Below, piece by piece: positions 23,614 through 35,082 of a stretch of 64,000 nt of DNA. The notes below the pieces were generated by a model. The model saw nothing but the letters and a program-made list of their open reading frames with translations. It was not told the origin of the DNA and did not search any database. Each line of letters begins with the position of its first letter. Positions within the stretch are counted from its first letter, which is position 1. The translations under genes and the position numbers were made by a program. The stretch is from Owenia fusiformis (lineage: Eukaryota; Annelida; Polychaeta; Sabellida; Oweniidae): positions 26,004,425 through 26,068,424 of the forward strand of contig CAIIXF020000010.1 of NCBI GenBank assembly GCA_903813345.2, given 5' to 3'.

Positions 23614-25827
23614 ATGTCACCACCAAAAGTGGTGACATATTGTTATGGTCTCCGTTTTTTTTATGTCACCACCAAAAGTGGTGACATATTGTTATGGTCT
23701 CCGTTTTTCTGCGACGGCGGTTGGTGGTTGGAGGTTGGCGTCCGGCGTCTGTAACAATTTCTTACAACTTCCTATAACTTAAGAAATACTGTTTAGACTG
23801 ACTTCAATTTTTTTCTAAATCATCTACATGTTCTCAGAAGTTCAAATCTGACTTTAGATTTGACATTTGACCTTCAATGACCTTCTCAAGGTCAAAAAGG
23901 TCTTTTTTCAACTTGCTTCACATTGACTAAATTTTTTTTCAAAATCATCTACATGTTCTCAAAAATTCAAATCTGACTTTAGATTTGACTTTAGATTTGA
24001 CATTTGACCTTCAAATCTGACTTTATTCTCCGTTTTTTTGCGACGGCGGTTGGTGGTTGGAGGTTGGCGTCCGGCGTCCGGCGTCTGTAACAATTTCTTA
24101 CAACTTCCTATAACTTAACAAATACTGTTTAGACTGACTTCAATTTTTTTCTAAATCATCTACATGTTCTCAGAAGTTCAAATCTGACTTTAGATTTGAC
24201 ATTTGACCTTCAATGACCTTCTCAAGGTCAAAAAGGTCTTTTTTCAACTTGCTTCACATTGACTAAATTTTTTTTCAAAATCATCTACATGTTCTCAGAA
24301 ATCCAAATCTGACTTTAGATTTGACTTTAGATTTGACATTTGACCTTCAAATCTGACTTTAGATTTGACATTTGACCTTCAATGAACTTTTCAAGGTCAG
24401 AAAAGGTCAAAAAGGTCTGTTTTCAACTTGCTTCAAATTGACTAAAAATTTTTTTCAAAATCATCTACATGTTCTCAGAAATTCAAATCTGACTTAAGAT
24501 TTGACATTTGACCTTCAATGACCTTCTCAAGGTCAAAAAAGGTCAAAAAGGTCTGTTTTCAACTTGCTCCAAATTGACTAAAAAAAAATTTCAAAATCAT
24601 CTACGTGTTCTCAGAAATTCAAATCTGACTTTAGATTTGACTTAAGATTTGATATTTGACCTTCAATGACCTTCTCAAAGTCAAAAAAGGTCAAAAAGGT
24701 CTTTTTTCAACTTGCTTCAAATTGACTAAATTTTTTTTTCAAAATCATCTAGATGTTCTCAGAAATTCAAATCTGACTTTAGATTTGACATTTGACCTTC
24801 AATGACCTTCTCAATGTCAAAAAAGGTCAAAAAGGTATTTTTTCATCTTGCTTCAAATTGACTAAATTTTTTTTCAAAATCATCTACATGTTCTCAGAAA
24901 TTCAAATATGACTTTAGATTTGACATTTGACCTTCAATGACCTTCTCAATGTCAAAAAAGTCATAAGGTATTTTTTCATCTTGCTTCAAATTGACTAAAA
25001 AAATTTTCAAAATCATCTACATGTTCTCAGAAATTCAAATAGGACTTTAGATTTGACTTTAGATTTGACATTTGACCTTCAATGACCTTCTCAAGGTCAA
25101 AAAAGGTCAAAAAGGTCTTTTTTCAACTTGCTTCAAATTGACTAATTTTTTTTTTCAAAATCATCTACATGTTCTCAGAAATTCAAATCTGTCCTTAGAT
25201 TTGACATTTGACCTTTAATGACCTTCTCAAGGTCAAAAAAGGTCAAAAAGGTCTGTTTTCAACTTGCTTCAAATTGACCAAATTTTTTTTTCAAAATCAT
25301 CTACATCTTTTCAGAAGTTCAAATTTGACTTTACAAGTTCTCAGAAGTTCAAATCTGACTTTAGATTTGACCTTTGACCTTCAATGACCTTCTCAAGGTC
25401 AAAAAGGTCTTTTTTCAACTTGCTTCAAATTGACTAATTTTTTTTTTCAAAATCATCTACATGTTCTCAGAAGTTCAAATCTGACTTTAGATTTGACATT
25501 TGACCTTTTCAAGGTCAAAAAGGTCTTTTTCAACTTGCTTCAAATTTACTTAATTTTTTTTTCAAAATCATCTACATGTTCTCAGAAGTTCAAATCTGAC
25601 TTTACATTTGACATTTGACCTTCAATGACCTTCTCAATGTCAAAAAAAAGTCAAAGAGGTATTTTTTCAACTTGCTTCAAATTGACGAATTTTTTTTTCA
25701 AAATCATCTACATGTTCTAAGAAGTTCAAATCAAACCTTCTTAAGGTCAAAAGGTATTTTCCAACTTGCTTTAAATTGACCAAATTGTTTTAGGTGGTGA
25801 CATTTTGTCATGTTAATGCCTTGTTTT
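23614..25827 (+). repeat. GTGGTGACA element with ~15-unit AGGTCA-rich array
   Basis: Begins with a small hairpin (GTCACCACCAAAAGTGGTGA), itself duplicated at 23614 and 23661, followed by CATATTGTTATGGTCTCCG. It ends AGGTGGTGACATTTTGTCAT and GTTAATGCCTTG. Between them are some 14-15 units of about 130-150 bp, each with ATCATCTACATGTTCTCAGA, TTCAAATCTGACTTTAG, TGACCTTCAATGACCTTCTC and AAGGTCAAAAAAGGTCAAAA. A ~380-bp block is itself duplicated (23640-24010 and 24020-24350). Ends 200 bp upstream of gene B's BTB exon. No transposase or other gene inside. Confidence 0.75.
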
Positions 25828-26037
25828 GTCTATTGGAGCTGATGTTCAACAATAAATTAATTACCCTACGATATGTACAATTCTGCTGATATTTTCAGAA
25901 TCTACATATATGATATCTGTAGCTCCAGCTCTTTCCTCTGAGGATCACTCCCAATACCTCATTTAACATCACTAAAAATGTTTCTCAAGTTTTGATTGAA
26001 ATATTCATTTGTATTTCCAGATACGTGTGGTATCAAG

Positions 26038-26716
26038 ATGAAAAAGGAAAGCACAAAGCAAAATTTGGTGTATTGCATCCAGAACACATTATTCCAAAAT
26101 ATGTTAGCAGACATGCAAAAGAGACATCAATTTTGTGACACAATTTTCTTGCTCCATGGAGGTGTTGAGCTGTTAGCACATAAGGTGGTAGTTTGTGCAT
26201 ATAGCCCTGTCGTACATAGAATATGCAGCAATGACAAAACTCAACAAGTGAACATTAAGATTGATCTCTGCAAGGCAAAAGTAAAAACTGATGCAGTACG
26301 AATGGCACTAGATTTCATGTATGGGAGAAGTATTGAATTCACTGAATCAGATGCTGGCAATTTGAAAAGAATTGCAACTCTTTTGAAGATCACAGTGTTG
26401 GATGAATATGTGACTGAGGCTATGCAATCAAAGCATACAGAGGATGAGACCTACACAGGGGTATATATAAAAGAGGAGCCACTGGATTGGAATGAAAGCT
26501 CTGGGCAAACTTCTGTGAAAACTGAACCAGAAGATCAGTTTGAAAAACTTGTATCAGAACTGGAAAACCAACAGTACATGGATCCTGAAGTTGACATGTC
26601 AGATACTATAGAAGCTGATGACAAGATTGCTGATGACATTGAGACACCTTTAGACAAAGTTAATGCTACTGAATACAGACAAAGTCCCAGAAAGAACATT
26701 GCTTTGAAGAGAAAAG
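26038..26716 (+). CDS. BTB-zinc-finger gene B, BTB exon (first coding exon)
   Basis: First coding exon of an 831-residue protein spliced from 26038-26716, 28068-28286 and 30690-32287. The exon opens at 26021 after TTTGTATTTCCAG. The ATG at 26038 (AAGATGA, A at -3) is chosen because it places the BTB domain at residues ~17-128 (NTLFQNMLADMQKRHQFCD..., HKVVVCAYSPVVH, LDFMYGRSIEF), as in the paralogue on the - strand at 39826. No stop separates the acceptor from this ATG, so a more upstream start in another exon is possible. After the BTB come two sumoylation-type motifs, IKEE (144-147) and VKTE (160-163), and an acidic stretch. BTB domains dimerise and recruit co-regulators in the nucleus. Donor AAAAG/GTGAGA after 26716, phase 1. 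A 5' untranslated exon must lie upstream. Confidence 0.88.
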
Positions 26717-26914
26717 GTGAGATATGGAATTGTTTTACTTCAGAGTTACATAAAAAGTTGTCTCAATAACACTCATCACTTTAAATTATTTCATTAGTAG
26801 TGGCAGATGTACATAATGACTCAGAAATGCAATCCTTTAATCTTGGAATATCTCTCATATACATAATATGTTCTTCCTTTTAATCCGGTTAGACAATCAA
26901 CACTGAGTTTTTTA

Positions 26915-28012
26915 TTAGCTCACATGGTGAGCTTTCGCAATCACTCACTTGTCTGTCTGTCTGTCCGTCCGTCCCTTATGATTCCTGGTTCAAAAGCTCG
27001 CCTATTTTCAAAATGGCCGCCATTTTTGTCTCGCAAAATTCACTTTTGACCCATTTCCTAGCTTTACAAATCATTTCAGGTGTCCTACATTGTAAAAATC
27101 CATGTCAATGTAAAGAGTAGATGTATGAAATAATTTTGTTACGAAAAATCAGCAAAAAATTATATCCATTTTTTTATTTTCAGCCATTTTAGTTAACATT
27201 GATTTGTCCATCTGTCTCGCAAAATCCACTTTTGGACCATTTGCCTTAAACCCTCTGTCGATGGGATTCCTGTTTTAAATTAATTTTGTTCAACATCAAT
27301 ACAAAAAACTCTCCTATGACTCAAAAGCTCGCCTATTTTCAAAATGGTCACCATTCTTGTCTCGCTAAATTCACTTTTGGCCCATTTCCTAGCTTTACAA
27401 ATAATTTCAGCTGTCCTGCATTGTAAAAAGCCATGTCACTGTAAAGAGTAGTTGTATGAAATGATTTTGTTACAAAAAATCGGCAAAATATTATATCCGT
27501 TTTTGTTTTTGTTTTCAGCCATTTTAGTTAACATTGATTTGTCCATCTGTCTCGCTAAATCCTCTTTTGGACCATTTGCCTTAAAACCTCTGTCGATAGG
27601 ATTCCAGTTTCAAGTTATTTTTGTTCAACATCAATACAAAAAACTCCCCTGTGACTCTTGGTTCAAAAGCTTGCCTATTTTCAAAATGGTTGCCATTTTT
27701 GTCTCGCGAAATTCAATTTTGGCCCAATTCCTAGCTTTACAAATAATTCCAGGTGTCCTGCATTGCAAAAAGCCATGTCACTGTAAAGAGTAGTTGTATG
27801 AAATAATTTTGTAACAACTAATTGGCAAAAAATTATATCCATTTTTTTTTCAGCCATTTTACTTAACATCGATTTGTCCATCTGTCTCTCAGTCAGTCCA
27901 AATAGTGGCAAGTGGCTTGAAATAATTTTGTTACAAAAAATCAGCAAAAAATTATATCGTTTTATTTTCTGTCATTTTAGCCATCTTTAACTTTTGAGCA
28001 ACACCATGTGAG
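26915..28012 (+). repeat. GCTCACATGGTGAGC repeat element in gene B intron
   Basis: Left end palindrome TAGCTCACATGGTGAGC then GTCTGTCTGTCCGTCCGTCC. Right end AACACCATGTGAGCCC. Between are three tandem units of ~335 bp, with GCCTATTTTCAAAATGG at 27000, 27331 and 27672. Related to repeats at 700-1175 and 1838-3612, which sit in a different intron of gene A, so these insertions came after the gene duplication or moved independently. The frame 27452-27793 lies within this repeat. Confidence 0.7.
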
Positions 28013-28067
28013 CCCAGTACCCACAGTACTATTTTATTAATAACTACATGAAATTCTGCCTTTTCAG

Positions 28068-28286
28068 TTCCTACAGCCACTCAACAGCCATCAGCAAGTA
28101 CTTCCACTTTATGTGCACCACAATCAACCACAAAATTCAACAAAGAAAGCATCACATCTGGTCAGGCACCAGACTTTCACAGAGGCAAGAAAGTAAAAAA
28201 AGATATAAATATTTTTGATGAAAGATCAAAGATACCATCTCATGTAGAAGGGAAATGCGATGGCAACAACCAAAGTCCAAATATAG
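28068..28286 (+). CDS. BTB-zinc-finger gene B, linker exon
   Basis: 219-bp internal exon, phase 1 to phase 1, residues 227-299. Acceptor CTGCCTTTTCAG, donor ATAG/GTAACT. Encodes a Ser/Thr/Gln-rich then charged linker (VPTATQQPSASTSTLCAPQS...), about 95% identical at DNA level to 110-328. Because both ends are phase 1, the exon can be skipped without a frame change. Confidence 0.87.
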
Positions 28287-30689
28287 GTAACTATTAATAT
28301 TATTCTTCAAAGGCAGGAGAAGGGATAGAGTTGGATTGTGAGTACATTTCAAAACATGTCACACTTTTACAATAGTTTGTGGTCTCATCATTCCATGGTA
28401 TTTTCAAAAGGTGTTCTTAGTAGAACACCTTTAGTTAATTTGTACCTCTAAAAAGTGTTCCACTTGTGAGGGGTTCAACATTTAGATGTTCATTTAACAT
28501 TGAGTCATTTGGTCTTTGGATCCTGAAAAGTTTTCTACTTACAGAGTGTTTCAGTTCTAGGGATGTTCCTGTATATCCATCTATTGTAGAGTCTACAAAA
28601 CAAAATTATGGAATTCTAGTTCCTGGATTCTAATTTCTCTTAGATGATTTCAGTGTTTTTTAATCCTCACTTTAATTTTGTTTTGAAAATTCTAGGCCCA
28701 TTTTTAAGTTTCTGGACCCATTTTTAAGTATTATATCTTTTAAGGGCTAGATGGCACTAAAATAATGTATGTACAAATGCAACATCCTTAGAATTAGGTT
28801 CATATCTTTTGCTTTTGACTCTCTTCATATCCTTATAGGTCAGACTGGTGTAGTGGCACTTGAACAATGACTCTTTCAAACTTATTAGCTGACATTTCAC
28901 ATAGTAAATTTGACAACTTGTGTGTGTCAACAATTAAATACTAGACACTTTTCATTGTTCTTTAAAATATACAAGATCATACAGATGCATCATGTATAGA
29001 AGGATAGAATCATCAATTGGATGTTGTCGTCAATATCTTTTGAATTACTGTGAACAAGAATAATTCACATAGCTTAGCATCTGTTTCATGAAAAGTTGCC
29101 CTGGTTTCTGCAATGTCATGTTACCATAGCAACACTGACTCTAACAGTGCTTCATGAAATCTTTTCAAACTTTGCACCTCTAGTCCCAATCATGAGTGTA
29201 TATTCTGTGATAATTTGAACATCATTAATCAATTACCAAATTGCTTGCACCAGTCCTGTTACTGTATGATTGTGACATTTATTTCACTTTATAACCTGTT
29301 GAAGAATATATAGAATTTTTATTAAAAGTAAGTAATGTTGATGACTTGGTTTATTGGCATCAGTATTGATTGAACATCAAATGATTGTAAAGGTGTGTGA
29401 TGTTACGTATCATGAAGTTGACAACCATGGAGGGTTGTTACATACATTGTTATGGTTGCTAGCTTTTTGTGACTGACATTTGACATATGCAACAATTGTT
29501 ACATTTTTGTTTTTGTAATGTTTTGACGAATTGTTGTTATTGATATTTTTTCAATACTATTCAAGGAAAAAAATGCTTATCCTGTACTGATAGTTTTTTC
29601 AAGCTATTCTTTTTTGGAAAAAAGCTTTGCATCAAATTCCAATGATAGTGTAAATTGCAGGCTTCCTTGGTTTTTTGGCCTATTAAATATGGGTTAATTT
29701 AGGGACAAGATCATTAAAGATAGTAGAGCCAAATGTAAAAAGGCCAGGATCTCCATTAGAGGTTTCAATCCTTTCTATTTTCTTCCATTTAAATTTTCTT
29801 TATGGAAACAAGTGCAACATGGATATAACTTTTCTGGTATTGAACATTAATATCAAGCCAAACAATGGAATTAAAGAGTATCAGTCACATGGTGAATGCA
29901 CCCAGTTAGAAACCAGGAGTATGTGCATAAAGACATTGCATGCCTAGCATCCCAATCAATGAAAAAAACATTTGATATAGTCCTGATTGTCGATTTATGC
30001 ATTTTCTCTGATTTTGTGATTGAAAAAATATTGATTTATATCATTAAATATTCAAAATCCTGTCAAAATGATATTTGAAATCTACATGTAATAGTACATC
30101 AAGAAATATGGTTTCGAAAATTGTTTATCAACTTTGAAAATTTGATTTTTTTTTTTGAAAATGTAACTTCTAGTTAGGGTTGATTCCCCATAGACCTCAT
30201 GTTAAAAAATTACAAAAAGTGAAATGTCTTGTATTTAACAGATAACATTTTCTTTTGCTGGACATATTTTAATTTGCATAACTGTTAGATACATAAGGGT
30301 TATATGAAAATTTAACCACTAAAACAGATGTAATTTAAGTAAACGGGAACTTTCTACTATACCTGCTATGCTATCTTACCCAAATGAGCCACCTTGTGGT
30401 GAAACTGGTAACTACCTACTCGTACATGCATTATTGAGATTGGATAGTCACTCCAGAATATATCTGGTTGTACTACAAATGGAAAAATATAGTACCCGAA
30501 CATAAGAACAAAGTATGTGATTTAATGAAATATGTTTTCGCTACTCTAGGGAGCTCCTGTTTTTGTACTAGTTAATGTTAAAGTTACCTTTTGTGTAAAT
30601 GCAGATGCTGTTATGTACAAAGATGGCTTGTTTGAATGACTGAGAATGTGTTGAGGGTTTGCTATATTTATTTACATTTTCTCTTTCAG
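28287..30689 (+). other. Gene B intron between linker and zinc-finger exons
   Basis: Phase-1 intron (GTAACT...TTTCAG). Contains the repeat shared with 8035-8215 (here 30005-30180), otherwise AT-rich sequence without recognised exons. Confidence 0.7.
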
Positions 30690-32287
30690 GTGAGTCCAGA
30701 GTAGATGTCATCCGTTGTCTACAGAGTAAGGTCTATAAATGTATAGTGGCCGACTGCAAGTGGAGGTTTTGGACAGAGAGCCCTGCAGAGTTACAAATGC
30801 ATAACCTTATATATCATGCAAGCATTGTTGAGGACAAACAAAATGAATCACAATCACAAAGTGCATTACAATTGATGCAAGGAAATTCCAAGCAGAGTAT
30901 GCAAGGAGATCCCACGCAGAGTATGCAAGGAGATGTCATGCAGAGTATGCAAGGAGATTCCAAGCAGATTGTGCAAGGAGATCCCATGCAGAGTATGCAA
31001 GGAGATCTCACGCAGAGTATGCAAGGAGATTCCAAGCAGATTATGCAAGGAGATGTCATGCAGAGTATGCAAGGAGATTCAATGCAGAGTATGCAAGGAG
31101 ATTCCAAGCAGAGTATGCAAGGAGATTCCAAGCAGAGTATGCAAGGAGATTCCAAGCAGATTATGCAAGGAAATTCCATGCAGAGTATGCAAAGAGATCC
31201 CATGCAGAGTATGCAAGGAGGTCCCACTCAGAGTATGCAAGGAGATCCCACAAAGAGTATGCAAGGAGATGTCATGCAGAGTATGCAAGGAGATTCAATG
31301 CAGAGTATGCAAGGAGATTCCAAGCAGAGTATGCAAGGAGATTCCAAGCAGATTATGCAAGGAAATTCCGTGCAGAGTATGCAAGGAGATTCCAAGCAGA
31401 TTATGCAAGGAAATTCCGTGCAGAGTATGCAAGGAGATCCCATGCAGAGTATGCAAGGAGATCCCACTCAGAGTATGCAAGAAAACGACAAACTGAATGT
31501 AGCTCCAGTGAATAATTTAAACCAAGTTTATGTTAAATCTGAACAAAATCATGAAGCAATTATTGAATTCTGTCCTAAATGTGGTAAAGACTTTGGTAAA
31601 AATAAATCTGGTGAATGTAATTTTGAGATGGAAACATTACTAAATCACAAATGCGAAAATATATGTTTAATTAAGGGAAAAGGGATTAATTGTATGAACT
31701 GTCGTTGGAAGTTTCCCGATTTGGTAAGTCTCCAGTTGCATGCTAGACAGGTCCACCCAGCTGAAGCCACATACAATTGCATGCACTGTGACACGGTATG
31801 TTCCACTTGGTTAGAGCTAATAAGTCACTGGAAGCAACACCCATTTTTCAAATGTCAAATTTGCTCAAGAGAATTTCAGGACTATAAATATTTATTGAAC
31901 CATAGATATTATGCCCATGTTGTTCAGCGTACCAAATGCTCAGGTGTACAATGTGATGTTTGCGGAAAGACTTATATGTCTCATATTGGATATCGAAGAC
32001 ATTATGATCTTTTCCATGCTGAACAGAAATTTAAGTGTGACTTTTGTCCGAGAACATTTGGAAGTGCAGTGACCAAAAAAAGACACTTAGTTGAAATTCA
32101 TACAAAGAAGATGGTTTGTCACACTTGTGGGAAACTCTTTACAACCCATTGGAGGTTGAAACGACATCAGATATCACACTCCAGTGAAAAGAAGTTTAAA
32201 TGTAAAATATGTGGAAACAAGTTCAAGTATGACTCAGCCATTTATTTGCACATGAGAACTGTTCATAAAGATGGTAAAGCAGATTAA
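30690..32287 (+). CDS. BTB-zinc-finger gene B, 3'-terminal zinc-finger exon
   Basis: Terminal exon, residues 300-831, acceptor TCTCTTTCAG, stop TAA. Order: N-terminal C2H2-like finger (C317, C322, H337, H342); 25 exact 8-residue Met/Gln repeats (361-560); a VKSE motif (581-584) that may accept SUMO; then from residue 594 a Cys2-His-Cys-like finger and seven C2H2 fingers of the C-x2-C-x12-H-x3/4-H type, ending at HMRTVHKDGKAD. Compared with gene A, the N-terminal Lys-rich segment before the repeat is deleted, several residues within the fingers are replaced (for example in the finger beginning MVCHTCGK), and the repeat has a uniform 24-bp period. Likely a nuclear sequence-specific DNA-binding protein; its target cannot be told from the sequence. 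Confidence 0.9.
30875..31474 (+). repeat. Coding minisatellite, 25 units of 24 bp, gene B
   Basis: Twenty-five consecutive 24-bp units encoding MQGD(S/P/V)(K/M/T)Q(S/I), with no 21-bp units, unlike gene A. Blocks of several units are repeated (e.g. the GDVMQSMQGDSMQSMQGDSK block occurs twice), consistent with unequal exchange. The open frames in all other phases here are shadows of this array. Confidence 0.92.
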
Positions 32288-32485
32288 AACACAATACTGT
32301 ACTCCCGGTAATTTTCGTGTGCTACTGTATTCCGCGCTTTTTGTGAGTTTTGGAAGATTCACAAAATACAATGTTGACAATATTTCTGTCCAGTATTCTG
32401 ATGTAAAGTAGTTTTGTAGTTGTAGTTTAAATTTTTGTACACTGTAGTGACTGATATGTCATTTATATGACATGATTATTGAGTC

Positions 32486-32491
32486 AATAAA
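32486..32491 (+). terminator. Poly(A) signal, gene B
   Basis: AATAAA 199 bp after the stop, in the sequence GAGTCAATAAAAG that is also found in the relic at 22684. Confidence 0.55.
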
Positions 32492-33144
32492 AGAAAAATC
32501 TATTGGGTGATAAAAGTTGGGAGGTTACTGTATTCTTAATTCGGATTCTGGAAGGTCATAATTAAATCAACATTCTCACAAAATCCACCTAAACTCTAAA
32601 AACATACATACTTGTAATTGCCAACTTAAAAATTGAAGCAGGACACATTTTGAGAAGTCACCTACCACAAAAATTAATAGCTGCGAAATTTCAAAAAACT
32701 AAAAATTAGCCAAATATAAAAGCCCCGAAATTTCAAAATCGCTATTGTTACTGCTTTAGTAAATTAAGGAAATTGGCCCACTGTGACAAAAATTAATATT
32801 GTTTCTCAAAACATATTCTCTCAGAATCACGAAATAAGTGTGATGATCAGGGAAATTTTGTAGGGAATTTCAGGCACAAAAATAATGAGTGACAACTTAC
32901 ACTTCCTCAGAATGTAGTAAAATGTACTGGCTTTCAAGGTTTATAATCTGGTATATATTACTAGTTTACAATTTTATAGGCTACAGAGAAAATAAAATGA
33001 CTATAGATCTGATAAAACAAAAGATATTTTACTGTTCATGTTTTTTAACAATGTCCCCTCTTTATCATCTACCTGATCTAGAAATCCTATTTCAAACAAT
33101 TTTTTTTTTTAGTTAGTTACATACTTTATTGTCAAACTATTATA

Positions 33145-33390
33145 CAGGGTGTGCCAGGATGTACCTCAATATTGTCCTATAATAAAATAAAATACATTTC
33201 ATTGAAATTTGAATTATGTCCCATTTGATTATAAATACACACTATGCAACTGACACAAAATGGTCACCATGGCCCATAGACTTTTAATATGTCCCGATTT
33301 TAAAGATTATCAAGTAGCATTAATTAATAAGTATAATTCAATAAACGGAATTGATCCAAATATAAATGAGTCTTTTTCTCTTTGATATAG
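33145..33390. repeat. Dispersed repeat, inverted copy of 7320-7525
   Basis: Starts ACAGGGTGTGCCAGGATGTA and contains the reverse complement of the blocks listed at 7320. Its other end is unclear. Confidence 0.55.
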
Positions 33391-33900
33391 TTTAATTGTA
33401 TTTCACAGAAAAAGTACGAAATATATTAATACTTTTTATTAAATCATGACAAATGTATTCATTATCAGATAATTTTAGTGTGGCACTGAAATATATGAAA
33501 CATTTATTTGCCACTCTAAGTTCCCAATCTTTGTTTTCACACTTGCATCTTATAATTTACCAGAACAGGTATCTTGTTTCCAAGATGAGACTCTTAAAGT
33601 ACCCCCTCCAAGGCAAAAATTCTTTAAAATCATGCAGTTTTTCACCATTCTGAGCACTTTTCAAGCGATTTTGGCCAAGTTGTCCAAAGTGAACCCCCCT
33701 GGAATTTCTTAAAAATGAAACCCCTCTTGGCAAATCCTGGGCCTGAAGTAGGTGCCAAAATGTGGAAGCTGAATAGATGGATGGCACACATCTGGAATCT
33801 GGATGGAAATGATATTGGCACTGTAGCTATAACATAACACCTTGACATGAGTGCAAGATTCTTAAGCTTGGCAGATATTTCTATGCCATTCTCATAATGG

Positions 33901-34329
33901 TGGTACTTGATCGTTGATATCTGTGATGTGTTTAAAAATATTCACCCAAATCTAGATTCATACAAACAAGGTGACCTTGTAGTAATAGACCACTTGTAGG
34001 ATAAATCATATGATACTCTCAATGCATTAGCTGATGTCCAGGATGTATCAGAACCGTATTTTTCAATTGCTGAAGACAAAACTCTTCAGTTCTCATTTTC
34101 TTTGAGATATGTAGACGAAAGTTGCATCTATACTGAAGCAAAGTCTAGATATTACCTAGAACCCATTGTGTGTGACAAAGTTCGGAATGACAATATGGCT
34201 TACAAAATTGCAGGATCTGGACTCAGTTTTCAGCATTTAGTTGAAGCAAATGAAAGACACTTTGGACTACATCGACTTTCTACTAAGAAAACAAAACCTA
34301 GTGGAGCCAGAATAACAAAGGGCGTTTAG
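33901..34329 (+). pseudogene. Degenerate DEDDh-exonuclease-like fragment
   Basis: One reading frame gives ...WYLIVDICDVFKNIHPNL, then YKQGDLVVIDHL, an in-frame TAG at 33997-33999, DKSYDTLNALADVQDV, and an open tail to TAG at 34327 (with MAYKIAGSGLSFQHL). The order 'heading helix, L-G-D-L, Y-D-x-x-N-A-L-x-D-V' is that of the last part of DnaQ/DEDDh 3'-5' exonuclease domains, and the tail resembles what follows such domains in animal PML-like/exonuclease proteins. The residue where the catalytic His should be (AHNAL) is Leu (TLNAL), while the last Asp is kept. With the stop codon this reads as a dead fragment, probably transposon-carried. Recognition is from memory of the family pattern, so moderate confidence. 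Confidence 0.5.
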
Positions 34330-34634
34330 ATTATCACAAAACTAAAAGATTACAGAGATCAACACGCTAGTAGAAGTAAACAACAGGATTTTCTCATTTA
34401 TTTAAAGAAATCAACATCAAGAAATCAATCGTACATGTACGATGTATATGATCTAACCTCCTGTACATTCTCCAGACACATGACTATTGTATCAACATGG
34501 TCCCAAGCTCACAGGTTCTTGGCATGGGGTATAAATCTATACAGGTGAAAGACCTGTGCCCAATCTGGTTACCAGATAGATGTTTGAATTTGGAAGCCAT
34601 TTTGAAATTTAGAGATACAATCATTCAATATATA

Positions 34635-35080
34635 CTGTAGATTGGGTTAATTTGGCACCCGCTTTAATTTGGCAATATTGAAAAATTCGCCAATATAAAT
34701 CTTCGCCATTTAGAATGAATCCCCGGGAATTATCTAGGGTATTTCGTCCAGTGTATTTAGGTCACATCTGGTTTAGTTTTTTCCAAAAATATGAAAAATG
34801 TCTCTCATAAATTGGCTCAGAACTGGTCAGTCACTGATTAATACTCAGGGAAAAACTAGAAAGGAAAAGCGCGATATAGTAGCAGCATCGATCCAGCTGC
34901 AAAATGTAAAGAATGATCTCACAAAAATGTACAATTGGGTGAATATTGCAATTGCATGGTAATTCGCAAACAGCGCATAAGTTTAACTTTTTTGCATTTC
35001 CGCCAAATTAAATATCCGCCAATATGCCAAAAATGGCAAAATCGCCAAATTAAGTAGCGCCAAATTAACCCAATCTACAG
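34635..35080. mobile_element. TA-flanked MITE, 446 bp
   Basis: Inverted ends CTGTAGATTGGGTTAATTTG / CAAATTAACCCAATCTACAG, flanked by TA (34633-34634, 35081-35082). The interior has repeated CGCCAAATTAA and GCCAATAT motifs. No coding frame. Tc1/mariner-type non-autonomous element by target site. Confidence 0.8.
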
Positions 35081-35082
35081 TA

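Noticed and set aside
30814-31496. Sense and antisense open frames over the gene B repeat, up to 187 codons
   Set aside because: Same explanation; they end where the array ends, while the real frame continues into the zinc fingers.
34428-34443. 16-bp perfect palindrome
   Set aside because: Too short and without flanking repeats to distinguish from chance.
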